Origin: Pseudomonas sp. MWU15-20650
GTDB lineage: Bacteria; Pseudomonadota; Gammaproteobacteria; Pseudomonadales; Pseudomonadaceae
Reading direction: 5' to 3'
DNA: 64,000 bases
Assembly: GCF_023242475.1 (NCBI RefSeq)
Contig: NZ_JALJFG010000029.1
Location: forward strand, 18,839-82,838
The position numbers and the translations under genes are program-made. Positions within the stretch are counted from its first letter, which is position 1; each line of letters opens with the position of its first letter. Under the pieces are notes generated by a model. The model made no database searches, was not told where the DNA came from, and saw nothing but the letters and a program-made list of their open reading frames with translations. Shown here one piece after another: positions 30,419-39,116 of the stretch.

Positions 30419-31741
30419 ATGAAGTTCACAGCAAAAGCTCTGCTTGCCTGTTCCTGCATGACTGCATGCATGACCCTCAGCGCCGTCAGCCTTGGCGCGC
30501 AAACCCTGACCATTGCCACCGTCAACAACAGCGACATGATCCGCATGCAAAAGCTCTCGAAAACCTTCGAAGCCGAGCACCCGGAGATCAAGTTGAACTG
30601 GGTGGTGCTGGAAGAAAACGTACTGCGCCAGCGCCTGACCACCGACATCGCCACCCAAGGCGGACAGTTCGATGTGTTGACCATCGGCATGTACGAAGCC
30701 GCACTGTGGGGCGCCAAAGGGTGGCTGGAGCCGATGAAAGACCTGCCGGCTTCCTACGACCTCGATGATGTTTTCCCTTCTGTACGTGACGGTTTGTCCG
30801 TCAAGGGTTCGCTGTACGCCCTGCCCTTCTACGCCGAAAGCTCGATCACCTATTACCGCACCGACCTGTTCAAGGACGCCGGGCTGAGCATGCCCGAGCA
30901 CCCGACCTGGACCCAGATCGGCGAATTTGCGGCAAAACTCACCGACAAGAGCAAAGAGCAATACGGCCTGTGCCTGCGTGGCAAAGCCGGTTGGGGCGAG
31001 AACATGGCGCTGATCACCACCCTGGCCAACGGCTACGGTGCGCGCTGGTTCGATGAAAAATGGCAACCTGAATTCAACGGCCCCGAGTGGAAGGACGCGT
31101 TGAACTTCTACGTCGACAACATGAAAAAATCCGGCCCGCCGGGTGCTTCCAGCAACGGTTTCAACGAAAACCTGGCGCTGTTCAACAGCGGCAAGTGCGC
31201 AATCTGGGTGGACGCCAGCGTGGCCGGCTCGTTCGTTACCGACAAGACCCAAAGCAAGGTCTCCGACCATGTCGGCTTTACCTTCGCACCTCACGAGAAA
31301 ACCGACAAAGGCACGTCGTGGTTGTACTCCTGGAGCCTGGCGATCCCCACCAGCTCAAAAGCCAAGGACGCCGCCAAGGTGTTCACCAGTTGGGCGACGT
31401 CCAAGGAATACAGCCAGTTGGTCGCCAAGACCGACGGCATCGCCAACGTACCGCCCGGTACGCGCAAGTCGACCTACAGCGACGAGTACATGAAGGCCGC
31501 GCCGTTCGCCAAGGTGACCCTCGAATCGCTGAAAGTCGCCGACCCGACCAAGCCAACCCTCAAGCCTGTGCCCTATATCGGTATCCAGCTGGTGACCATT
31601 CCTGAGTTCCAGGCGATTGGTACCCAGGTCGGCAAGTTCTTCTCGGGGGCGTTGACCGGTCAGCAAACGGTGGATCAAGCCTTGGCCGCCGCGCAGACCA
31701 CCACTGAGCGCGAAATGAAGCGGGCCGGTTACCCCAAATAA
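30419..31741 (+). CDS. mtlE: Polyol ABC transporter substrate-binding protein MtlE
   Basis: A 440-residue periplasmic binding protein of the sugar family (SBP_bac_1). The signal peptide runs to about residue 26 (TACMTLSAVSLGA, mature start near QTLTIATVNN). It binds mannitol, sorbitol or arabitol and delivers it to MtlFG. The ATG at 30419 has GGAG at a spacing of 6. It heads mtlEFGKDYZ. A REPIN directly downstream may stabilise its mRNA, matching the common need for excess binding protein. Confidence 0.93.
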   Translation: MKFTAKALLACSCMTACMTLSAVSLGAQTLTIATVNNSDMIRMQKLSKTFEAEHPEIKLNWVVLEENVLRQRLTTDIATQGGQFDVLTIGMYEAALWGAKGWLEPMKDLPASYDLDDVFPSVRDGLSVKGSLYALPFYAESSITYYRTDLFKDAGLSMPEHPTWTQIGEFAAKLTDKSKEQYGLCLRGKAGWGENMALITTLANGYGARWFDEKWQPEFNGPEWKDALNFYVDNMKKSGPPGASSNGFNENLALFNSGKCAIWVDASVAGSFVTDKTQSKVSDHVGFTFAPHEKTDKGTSWLYSWSLAIPTSSKAKDAAKVFTSWATSKEYSQLVAKTDGIANVPPGTRKSTYSDEYMKAAPFAKVTLESLKVADPTKPTLKPVPYIGIQLVTIPEFQAIGTQVGKFFSGALTGQQTVDQALAAAQTTTEREMKRAGYPK

Positions 31742-31762
31742 GCCAGCCTCACCACCGTCAAA

Positions 31763-31851
31763 TGTGGGAGGGGGCTTGCTCCCGATAGCGATCTACCAGT
31801 TGATGATTGTGTGACTGATACACCGCTATCGGGAGCCAGCCCCCTCCCACA
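31763..31851. repeat. REPIN (paired REP) between mtlE and mtlF
   Basis: Two inverted REP arms, TGTGGGAGGGGGCTTGCTCC on the left and its near-complement ending CCCCCTCCCACA on the right, flank a variable centre with CCGATAGCG/CGCTATCGG inside. The whole unit can fold into a long hairpin. It is one of five copies of this type in the window (31763, 36255, 53064, 59736, 63928). Confidence 0.9.
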
Positions 31852-31892
31852 CTGATCGCGCTCCGATTCGTATCTGACTGGTCTTGATCCTA

Positions 31893-32783
31893 ATGAATAC
31901 ACCCGCCAAAAACCGCCTGGCCAACCCCGGCTGGTTCCTCGTCAGCCCCTCGGTGGCTTTGCTGCTGCTGTGGATGATCGTGCCGCTGGGCATGACCCTG
32001 TACTTTTCGCTGATCCGCTACAACCTGCTCTACCCCGGCGAAAACCAATTCGTGGGGCTGGAGAACTTCACCTACTTCATCACCGACTCGGGCTTCCTGC
32101 CTGGCGCCACCAATACCCTGCTGCTGGTGGGCAGCGTGCTGCTGATCAGCGTGGTGTTCGGCGTGCTGATCAGTGCCCTGCTGGAGGCCAGTGAATTCTT
32201 GGGTCGCGGTGTGGTGCGGGTGATGTTGATTTCGCCGTTCTTCATCATGCCCACCGTCGGTGCACTGATCTGGAAGAACCTGATTTTCCACCCGGTGTCG
32301 GGGATTCTCGCCGCCGTGTGGAAGCTCTTCGGCGCTGAGCCGGTGGACTGGCTGGCCCATTACCCGCTGCTGTCGATCATCATCATTGTGTCGTGGCAAT
32401 GGCTGCCCTTCGCGATCCTGTTGCTGATGACCGCCATGCAGTCCCTCGACCAGGAGCAGAAGGAAGCCGCGCGCCTGGACGGTGCCGGCGCCATCGCGAT
32501 CTTCTGGCACCTGACCCTGCCGCACCTGGCCCGTCCGATTGCGGTGGTGGTGATGATCGAGACGATCTTCCTGCTCTCGGTGTTCGCCGAAATTTTCACC
32601 ACCACCAACGGTGGCCCGGGCTACGCCTCGACCAACCTCGCCTACCTGATCTACAACCAGGCGCTGGTGCAGTTCGACGTGGGCATGGCCTCGGCCGGCG
32701 GCTTGATTGCCGTGGTCATCGCCAATATCGCGGCGATCATCCTGGTGCGGATGATCGGCAAAAACCTGACTGACAAACCTTGA
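31893..32783 (+). CDS. mtlF: Polyol ABC transporter permease MtlF
   Basis: A 296-residue inner membrane permease with six predicted helices. The EAA loop that docks the ATPase is visible as EAARLDGAGAIAIFWHLTLP. It forms the channel with MtlG. The ATG at 31893 (MNTPAKNRLAN) was chosen; an ATT three codons earlier is less likely. It is separated from mtlE by 151 bp containing a REPIN, and from mtlG by 10 bp. Confidence 0.93.
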   Translation: MNTPAKNRLANPGWFLVSPSVALLLLWMIVPLGMTLYFSLIRYNLLYPGENQFVGLENFTYFITDSGFLPGATNTLLLVGSVLLISVVFGVLISALLEASEFLGRGVVRVMLISPFFIMPTVGALIWKNLIFHPVSGILAAVWKLFGAEPVDWLAHYPLLSIIIIVSWQWLPFAILLLMTAMQSLDQEQKEAARLDGAGAIAIFWHLTLPHLARPIAVVVMIETIFLLSVFAEIFTTTNGGPGYASTNLAYLIYNQALVQFDVGMASAGGLIAVVIANIAAIILVRMIGKNLTDKP

Positions 32784-32793
32784 GGGCCGCGCC

Positions 32794-33624
32794 ATGACGC
32801 TTCAACAATCCCGTCGCCTGCAAAGCCTGTTGCTCGGTACTTTGGCCTGGGCCATCGCGATCCTGATTTTCTTCCCGATCTTCTGGATGGTGCTGACCAG
32901 CTTCAAGACCGAAATCGACGCGTTCGCCACGCCGCCGCAATTCATCTTCACGCCGACGCTGGAGAACTACCTGCACATCAACGAGCGCAGCAACTACTTC
33001 AGCTATGCCTGGAACTCGGTGGTGATCTCGTTCAGCGCCACCGCCTTGTGCCTGCTGATCTCGGTGCCGGCCGCCTACTCCATGGCGTTCTACGAAACCC
33101 AGCGCACCAAGGGCACGCTGTTGTGGATGCTCTCCACCAAGATGCTGCCGCCGGTGGGCGTGCTGATGCCGATCTACCTGCTGGCCAAGAGCTTCGGCCT
33201 GTTGGACACGCGCATTGCGCTGATCATCATCTACACCCTGATCAACCTGCCGATTGTGGTGTGGATGGTTTACACCTACTTCAAGGACATCCCCAAGGAC
33301 ATCCTCGAAGCCGCGCGCCTGGATGGCGCCACCCTGTGGCAGGAAATGGTCCGCGTGCTGCTGCCGATCGCCAAGGGCGGCCTGGCCTCGACCGTGTTGC
33401 TGTCGCTGATCCTGTGCTGGAACGAGGCGTTCTGGTCGCTGAACCTGACCTCCTCCAACGCCGCACCGCTGACCGCGCTGATCGCTTCGTACTCCAGCCC
33501 CGAAGGCTTGTTCTGGGCCAAGTTGTCCGCCGTCTCGACCCTGGCCTGCGCGCCGATCCTGATTTTTGGCTGGATCAGCCAGAAACAGCTGGTGCGTGGT
33601 TTGTCCTTTGGCGCCGTCAAATAA
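32794..33624 (+). CDS. mtlG: Polyol ABC transporter permease MtlG
   Basis: A 276-residue permease with six helices and the EAA motif EAARLDGATLWQEMVRVLLP. It ends LVRGLSFGAVK, the usual C-terminus of this family. With MtlF it forms the transmembrane path of the polyol importer powered by MtlK. It lies 10 bp after mtlF and 22 bp before mtlK. Confidence 0.93.
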   Translation: MTLQQSRRLQSLLLGTLAWAIAILIFFPIFWMVLTSFKTEIDAFATPPQFIFTPTLENYLHINERSNYFSYAWNSVVISFSATALCLLISVPAAYSMAFYETQRTKGTLLWMLSTKMLPPVGVLMPIYLLAKSFGLLDTRIALIIIYTLINLPIVVWMVYTYFKDIPKDILEAARLDGATLWQEMVRVLLPIAKGGLASTVLLSLILCWNEAFWSLNLTSSNAAPLTALIASYSSPEGLFWAKLSAVSTLACAPILIFGWISQKQLVRGLSFGAVK

Positions 33625-33646
33625 TAATTCGAAAAGGAGGCCCATC

Positions 33647-34750
33647 ATGGCCAACCTGAAAATCAAGAATCTGCAAAAAGGCTTCGAAGGTTTCTCCATC
33701 ATCAAGGGCATCGACCTGGAAGTGCACGACAAAGAATTCGTGGTCTTCGTCGGCCCGTCGGGGTGCGGTAAATCCACCCTGCTGCGCCTGATCGCGGGCC
33801 TTGAAGAAGTCACCGACGGCACCATCGAACTCGATGGCCGCGACATCACCGAAGTGACCCCGGCCAAGCGTGACCTGGCGATGGTGTTCCAGACCTACGC
33901 CCTGTACCCGCACATGAGCGTACGCAAGAACATGTCGTTTGCCCTGGACCTGGCCGGTGTCGACAAAAAGCGGGTGGAAAGCAAAGTCAGCGAAGCGGCG
34001 CGCATCCTCGAGTTGGGCCCGTTGCTGGAGCGCAAGCCCAAGCAACTGTCCGGCGGCCAGCGCCAACGTGTGGCGATCGGGCGTGCCATTGTGCGCAACC
34101 CGAAGATCTTCCTGTTCGACGAACCGCTGTCCAACCTCGACGCCGCCCTGCGCGTGCAGATGCGCCTGGAACTGGCGCGCCTGCACAAAGAACTGCAAGC
34201 AACCATGATCTACGTGACCCACGATCAAGTCGAGGCCATGACCTTGGCCGACAAGGTGGTGGTGCTCAACAGTGGCCGCATCGAGCAGGTCGGCTCGCCG
34301 CTGGAGCTGTACCATCAGCCGGCCAACCTGTTTGTGGCAGGCTTTCTCGGCACGCCGAAAATGGGTTTCCTCAAGGGCAACGTCACCCGCGTCGACGGCC
34401 AAGGCTGTGACGTGCAACTGGACGCCGGCACCCTGATCAGCCTGCCGCTGAGCGGTGCCACCTTGAGCGTGGGCAGCGAAGTGACCCTGGGCATTCGTCC
34501 GGAACACCTGGAAATCGCCGCGCCTGGGCAAACCACCTTGACCGTCACCGCCGACGTCGGCGAGCGGCTGGGCAGCGACACCTTCTGCCACGTCGTCACC
34601 ACCAATGGCGAGCCGTTGACCCTGCGGATTCGCGGCGACATGGCCAGCCAGTACGGCGAAACGTTGCACCTTCACCTGGACCCGGCGCACTGCCATCTGT
34701 TCGACACCGAAGGCCGAGCCGTGGCCCGCCCACTGCGCGCAGCCGCCTGA
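33647..34750 (+). CDS. mtlK: Polyol ABC transporter ATP-binding protein MtlK
   Basis: A 367-residue MalK-type ATPase. Walker A is GPSGCGKSTLLR (about 37-48), the Q-loop is in MVFQTYALYPHMSV, the signature is LSGGQRQRVAIGRA, Walker B is IFLFDEPLSNLD and the switch His is in YVTHDQVEAMTL. Residues after about 235 form the OB-fold regulatory domain. The ATG at 33647 has AAAAGGAGG. Confidence 0.95.
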   Translation: MANLKIKNLQKGFEGFSIIKGIDLEVHDKEFVVFVGPSGCGKSTLLRLIAGLEEVTDGTIELDGRDITEVTPAKRDLAMVFQTYALYPHMSVRKNMSFALDLAGVDKKRVESKVSEAARILELGPLLERKPKQLSGGQRQRVAIGRAIVRNPKIFLFDEPLSNLDAALRVQMRLELARLHKELQATMIYVTHDQVEAMTLADKVVVLNSGRIEQVGSPLELYHQPANLFVAGFLGTPKMGFLKGNVTRVDGQGCDVQLDAGTLISLPLSGATLSVGSEVTLGIRPEHLEIAAPGQTTLTVTADVGERLGSDTFCHVVTTNGEPLTLRIRGDMASQYGETLHLHLDPAHCHLFDTEGRAVARPLRAAA

Positions 34751-34768
34751 TTTCGCGAGTATCTTTAG

Positions 34769-36250
34769 ATGAAACTGAATAAACACAACCTCGAGCAACT
34801 GGCACCGGAAGTGAAGATACCGGCCTACGCAATGGCCGATACACGCCAGGGCATCGCCCACATTGGCGTCGGCGGTTTCCACCGTGCGCACCAGGCGTAT
34901 TACACCGACGCCTTGATGAACACCGGCGAGGGCCTGGACTGGAGCATCTGCGGTGTCGGCCTGCGGGCCGAGGACCGCAAGGCCCGCGACGACCTGGCCG
35001 GCCAGGACTACCTGTTCACCCTGTACGAACTGGGCGATACAGACGACACCGAAGTGCGTGTGATCGGTTCGATCAGCGACATGCTGCTGGCCGAAGACGG
35101 TGCCCAGGCGCTGATCGACAAACTGGCCAGCCCGCAGATTCGCATCGTCTCGCTGACCATCACCGAAGGCGGTTACTGCATCGACGACAGCAACGGCGAG
35201 TTCATGGCCCACCTGCCGCAGATCCAGCACGACCTGGCGCACCCGAAAGCACCCAAAACCGTGTTCGGTTTTATCTGCGCGGCGCTGACCCTGCGCCGTG
35301 CAGCCGGCATTCCGGCCTTCACGGTGATGTCCTGCGATAACCTGCCGCACAATGGCGCGGTCACGCGCAAGGCGCTACTGGCGTTTGCCGCCCTGCACAA
35401 CGCTGAACTGCATGACTGGATCAAGGCCAATGTCAGCTTCCCGAACGCCATGGTCGACCGCATAACCCCGATGACCAGCACCGCCCACCGCCTGCAATTG
35501 CACGACGATCATGGGATCGACGATGCCTGGCCGGTGGTGTGCGAGCCGTTTGTGCAATGGGTGCTGGAAGATACCTTCGTCAATGGCCGCCCGGCCTGGG
35601 AAAAGGTCGGCGTGCAGTTCACCGATGACGTGACGCCTTATGAAGAAATGAAAATCGGCTTGCTCAACGGCAGCCACCTGGCCCTGACTTACCTGGGCTT
35701 TCTCAAGGGCTATCGGTTTGTCCACGAGACCCTGAACGATCCGCTGTTCGTGGCCTATATGCGCGCGTATATGGACCTGGACGTCACGCCCAACCTGGCG
35801 CCGGTGCCGGGTATCGACCTGACGGTGTACAAGCAGACCCTGGTGGAGCGCTTTTCCAACCAGGCGATTGCCGATCAGTTGGAGCGCGTGTGTTCCGATG
35901 GGTCATCGAAGTTTCCCAAGTTCACCGTGCCGACGATCAATCGCCTGATTGCCGATGGCCGTGAGACCGAGCGCGCAGCGCTGGTGGTGGCCGCCTGGGC
36001 CCTGTATTTGAAGGGCGTGGATGAAAATGGCGTGAGCTACACGATCCCCGATCCACGGGCGGCATTCTGCCAGGGCCTGGTGAGCGATGACGCGCTGATC
36101 AGCCAGCGGCTGCTGGGGGTTGAGGAGATTTTTGGCACGGCTATTCCCAAGTCGCCTGAGTTTGTGGCAGCGTTCGAGCGTTGCTATGAAAGCCTGCGCG
36201 ACAAAGGCGTCACAGCCACACTGCAAAACCTCCTGAACAAACCGGATTAA
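34769..36250 (+). CDS. mtlD: Mannitol/arabitol 2-dehydrogenase MtlD
   Basis: A 493-residue long-chain polyol dehydrogenase oxidising mannitol to fructose (also arabitol to xylulose) with NAD+. The nucleotide-binding loop is GVGGFHRAHQAYYTD, and the catalytic Lys region KIGLLNGSHLALTYLGFL contains the Lys-Asn-His triad known for the P. fluorescens enzyme. The length is exactly that of the characterised enzyme. It lies 18 bp after mtlK and is followed by a REPIN. Confidence 0.95.
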   Translation: MKLNKHNLEQLAPEVKIPAYAMADTRQGIAHIGVGGFHRAHQAYYTDALMNTGEGLDWSICGVGLRAEDRKARDDLAGQDYLFTLYELGDTDDTEVRVIGSISDMLLAEDGAQALIDKLASPQIRIVSLTITEGGYCIDDSNGEFMAHLPQIQHDLAHPKAPKTVFGFICAALTLRRAAGIPAFTVMSCDNLPHNGAVTRKALLAFAALHNAELHDWIKANVSFPNAMVDRITPMTSTAHRLQLHDDHGIDDAWPVVCEPFVQWVLEDTFVNGRPAWEKVGVQFTDDVTPYEEMKIGLLNGSHLALTYLGFLKGYRFVHETLNDPLFVAYMRAYMDLDVTPNLAPVPGIDLTVYKQTLVERFSNQAIADQLERVCSDGSSKFPKFTVPTINRLIADGRETERAALVVAAWALYLKGVDENGVSYTIPDPRAAFCQGLVSDDALISQRLLGVEEIFGTAIPKSPEFVAAFERCYESLRDKGVTATLQNLLNKPD

Positions 36251-36254
36251 ACAG

Positions 36255-36341
36255 GTGGGAGGGGGCCTGCTCCCGATAGCGGTCGGTCAGATACAGATGT
36301 GCAAGCTGACACACTGCTATCGGGAGCAAGCCCCCTCCCAC
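36255..36341. repeat. REPIN between mtlD and mtlY
   Basis: Left arm GTGGGAGGGGGCCTGCTCCC, right arm ending CCCCCTCCCAC, with an internal CCGATAGCG/GCTATCGG-like pairing. It starts 4 bp after the mtlD stop. Like the copy after mtlE, it sits inside the mtl operon. Confidence 0.9.
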
Positions 36342-36389
36342 ATTGGACCGGGTTCACACTCCAAGAATAATACTGCTGAGCACCTTCTC

Positions 36390-37871
36390 ATGACCCAGCA
36401 AAACCTCTACCTCGGTATCGACTGCGGCACCCAGGGCACCAAGGCCATCGTCCTCGACGCGTCCAGCGGCAAGGTGCTGGGCCTGGGTGCCGCTGCGCAC
36501 ACGCTGATCAGCGGCGCCAATGGCCGCCGCGAACAACACCCCCAGCAATGGCTGGACGCCTTCAGCGAAGCCACCCACCGCGCCCTGCAACAGGCCGGGG
36601 TGGATGGCCAGGACATCCTTGGCGTCGGCGTGTCCGGCCAACAACATGGCCTGGTCCTGCTGGATGAACACGGCCAGGTACTGCGCCCGGCCAAGCTGTG
36701 GTGCGACACCGAGACCACCCCTGAGAATGACCGCCTGCTGCACGAGCTGGGCGGCGAAAGCGGTTCCCTGGAACGCCTGGGCGTAGCGATTGCGCCGGGC
36801 TACACCGTGTCCAAATTGCTCTGGACCCGCGAGCAACACCCGGACCTCTTCGCGCGTATCGCCCACGTCCTGCTGCCCCACGACTACCTCAACTACTGGC
36901 TCACCGGGCGTGCCTGCGCCGAGTACGGCGACGCTTCGGGCAGCGGTTATTTCGACGTGCGCAACCGTCAATGGGACAGGGCGCTGCTCAGGCACATCGA
37001 CGCCAGTGGCCGCCTGGAAGCGGCCGTGCCCGAGCTGATCGAGGCCGACCAGCCCGTGGGCACCCTCCTGCCGGCCATCGCCGAACGCCTGGGTATCAAC
37101 CCCCATGCCGTCGTGTCCAGCGGCGGTGGCGACAACATGATGGGCGCCATCGGCACCGGTAACATCGCCCCCGGCGTGATCACCATGAGCCTGGGTTCAT
37201 CGGGGACGGTCTATGCGTTTGCCGAGCAGCCCAACGTGAGCCCACAGGCGTCAGTGGCGACCTTTTGCTCGTCGAGTGGCGGTTGGCTGCCGCTGATCTG
37301 CACCATGAACCTGACCAACGTTACCGGGGTGATTCGCGAACTCTTCGAACTGGACCTGCCCGGGTTCAACACCCTGGTCGAGCAGGCGCCGATAGGGGCC
37401 GACGGCGTGAGCATGCTGCCGTTCCTCAATGGCGAGCGCGTCCCCGCCCTGCCCCACGCCACCGGCAGCCTGCATGGCCTGACCATGACCAACCTGACCC
37501 GCGCCAACCTGTGCCGCGCGGCCGTCGAAGGCACCACTTTCGGCCTGCGTTACGGCCTCGACCTGCTGCGCCAGACCGGGCTGCAGGGCCAGAGTATCCG
37601 CCTGATCGGCGGCGGCTCGAAAAGCCAGGTGTGGCGGCAGATCGTCGCCGATATCATGCACACCGAAGTGGTCTGTACCGAACAAAGCGAAGCCGCCGCC
37701 CTGGGCGCGGCGATCCAGGCGGCCTGGTGCCAGTCCGGCGAAAGCCTGGCCAGCCTGTGCGACAAATGTGTGAGCGTCGATCCGAACAGTCGCACCTTGC
37801 CGGTGGCCGACCGTGTCAGTGCCTATCAACATGCCTACGAGCGCTATCAGCACCTCGTGGCAACCCTTTAA
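36390..37871 (+). CDS. mtlY: Xylulokinase MtlY (XylB)
   Basis: A 493-residue FGGY carbohydrate kinase that phosphorylates xylulose, the product of arabitol oxidation. The first phosphate-binding loop is YLGIDCGTQGTKAIVLD; the catalytic base region GVGVSGQQHGLVLLD and the C-terminal ATP-binding LIGGGSKSQVWRQIVADI are present. The ATG at 36390 follows the REPIN region. It lies 12 bp ahead of mtlZ. Confidence 0.93.
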   Translation: MTQQNLYLGIDCGTQGTKAIVLDASSGKVLGLGAAAHTLISGANGRREQHPQQWLDAFSEATHRALQQAGVDGQDILGVGVSGQQHGLVLLDEHGQVLRPAKLWCDTETTPENDRLLHELGGESGSLERLGVAIAPGYTVSKLLWTREQHPDLFARIAHVLLPHDYLNYWLTGRACAEYGDASGSGYFDVRNRQWDRALLRHIDASGRLEAAVPELIEADQPVGTLLPAIAERLGINPHAVVSSGGGDNMMGAIGTGNIAPGVITMSLGSSGTVYAFAEQPNVSPQASVATFCSSSGGWLPLICTMNLTNVTGVIRELFELDLPGFNTLVEQAPIGADGVSMLPFLNGERVPALPHATGSLHGLTMTNLTRANLCRAAVEGTTFGLRYGLDLLRQTGLQGQSIRLIGGGSKSQVWRQIVADIMHTEVVCTEQSEAAALGAAIQAAWCQSGESLASLCDKCVSVDPNSRTLPVADRVSAYQHAYERYQHLVATL

Positions 37872-37883
37872 GAGCGAGCAACT

Positions 37884-38822
37884 ATGTATCTGGTGTGTGG
37901 TGAAGCACTGTTTGATTTTTTCAGCGAGGAGGATGCCAGCGGGCACGCCGCCAAGCTCAATTACAAGGCGATTGCCGGTGGCTCGCCGTTCAATGTCGCG
38001 GTCGGCCTGCGCCGCCTGGGTATTGAGTCCGGGTTCTTTGCCGGCGTGTCCACCGATTACCTGGGGCGCCGCTTGCTGCAAGTGCTCAAGGACGAGGGCG
38101 TCAGCCCTCAGTTCCTGGTGGAGTTCCAAGCCCCGACCACCCTGGCGATGGTCGCCGTGGGCGCCAACGGATCACCGCAGTACAGCTTCCGAGGCGAAGG
38201 CTGCGCCGACCGCCAATTGCAAGTGGCGCATTTGCCGTCCCTGGGCGATGAGATCCGCGGGCTGCACATCGGCTCGTTCTCGCTGGTGGTGCAGCCGATT
38301 GGCGACACCCTCCTGAACCTGGTCCAACGCGAAAGCGGCCGGCGCCTGATCAGCCTTGATCCCAACGTGCGCCTCAACCCGCAGCCGGATATCGAGCAGT
38401 GGCGCGACCGCGTGGCGCAACTGGTGCGCTACGCCGACCTGATCAAGGTCAGCGATGAAGACCTGCACCTGCTCTACCCCGACCAGTCACCGGAAAGCGT
38501 ACTGCAAGGCTGGCTGCAACACCGCTGCCAGTTGGTGTTCCTCACCCGTGGCGGCAAAGGCGCGTCGGTATTCAGTCGCCAGCATGGCACCTGGTCGCAA
38601 CCTGCGGTCCAGGTGGTGATGGCCGATACGGTCGGGGCCGGTGATACCTTCCAGGCGGCACTGATTGCCTGGCTGACGGAACACCAACTGGACTCGGTGG
38701 CCGGCCTGCAGCAGCTCAGCCGCGAGCAAATCGACAGCATGCTTGGCTTCGCCATCCGCGCCGCAGCATTGACCTGTGGCAAGACCGGCCCAGACTTGCC
38801 GTACCGTCATCAACTGGACTGA
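37884..38822 (+). CDS. mtlZ: Fructokinase MtlZ (PfkB family)
   Basis: A 312-residue PfkB-family kinase. It has GGSPFNVAVGLRRLG at the substrate end and the signature DTVGAGDTFQAALIAW with the catalytic Asp. In this operon it phosphorylates fructose released from mannitol. It is the last gene of mtlEFGKDYZ and is followed by a strong hairpin. Confidence 0.93.
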   Translation: MYLVCGEALFDFFSEEDASGHAAKLNYKAIAGGSPFNVAVGLRRLGIESGFFAGVSTDYLGRRLLQVLKDEGVSPQFLVEFQAPTTLAMVAVGANGSPQYSFRGEGCADRQLQVAHLPSLGDEIRGLHIGSFSLVVQPIGDTLLNLVQRESGRRLISLDPNVRLNPQPDIEQWRDRVAQLVRYADLIKVSDEDLHLLYPDQSPESVLQGWLQHRCQLVFLTRGGKGASVFSRQHGTWSQPAVQVVMADTVGAGDTFQAALIAWLTEHQLDSVAGLQQLSREQIDSMLGFAIRAAALTCGKTGPDLPYRHQLD

Positions 38823-38852
38823 ACCCGCCACGCAAAAAAACACGGTGCCATC

Positions 38853-38881
38853 ACGCAGGCCACGTATTCCGTGGCCTGCGT
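38853..38881 (+). terminator. Hairpin terminating the mtl operon
   Basis: ACGCAGGCCACG (38853-38864) and CGTGGCCTGCGT (38870-38881) form a perfect 12-bp stem with loop TATTC, 30 bp after mtlZ. On the plus strand no T-run follows; on the minus strand seven T lie about 14 bases beyond. Termination on the plus strand is likely but not classical. Confidence 0.55.
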
Positions 38882-38966
38882 AGCCTGTACGAAAATATTG
38901 CAACGCCGACAAACTGTGCTACACCCAATCCAGGAGCAGTTATTACAACAAACGTAGGACAGACCC

Positions 38967-39116
38967 ATGCAAAAGCCCAGCGCTTCATCGACCTGGGCCG
39001 TTTTAGCTGTCGGCCTTCTCTCACTGCAGTACATCGCCCCTCAACAGGTACATGCCGCTTGTGTACTTACCCCCAGTCCCGGCAACGACACGTTCGTTTG
39101 CAACAGTGACCAGTAA
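38967..39116 (+). pseudogene. Severed signal-peptide fragment of the autotransporter
   Basis: ATG at 38967 opens a frame with a plausible signal peptide (WAVLAVGLLSLQY...QQVHA) and the mature start ACVLTPSPGNDTFVCNS, then hits TAA at 39114. The passenger of the autotransporter continues in the +1 frame directly after this point (TSNGLTDLSGNN). The two pieces together make one continuous family-like N-terminus, so a small indel near 39105-39113 has split the gene, or the assembly has an error there. Confidence 0.75.
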
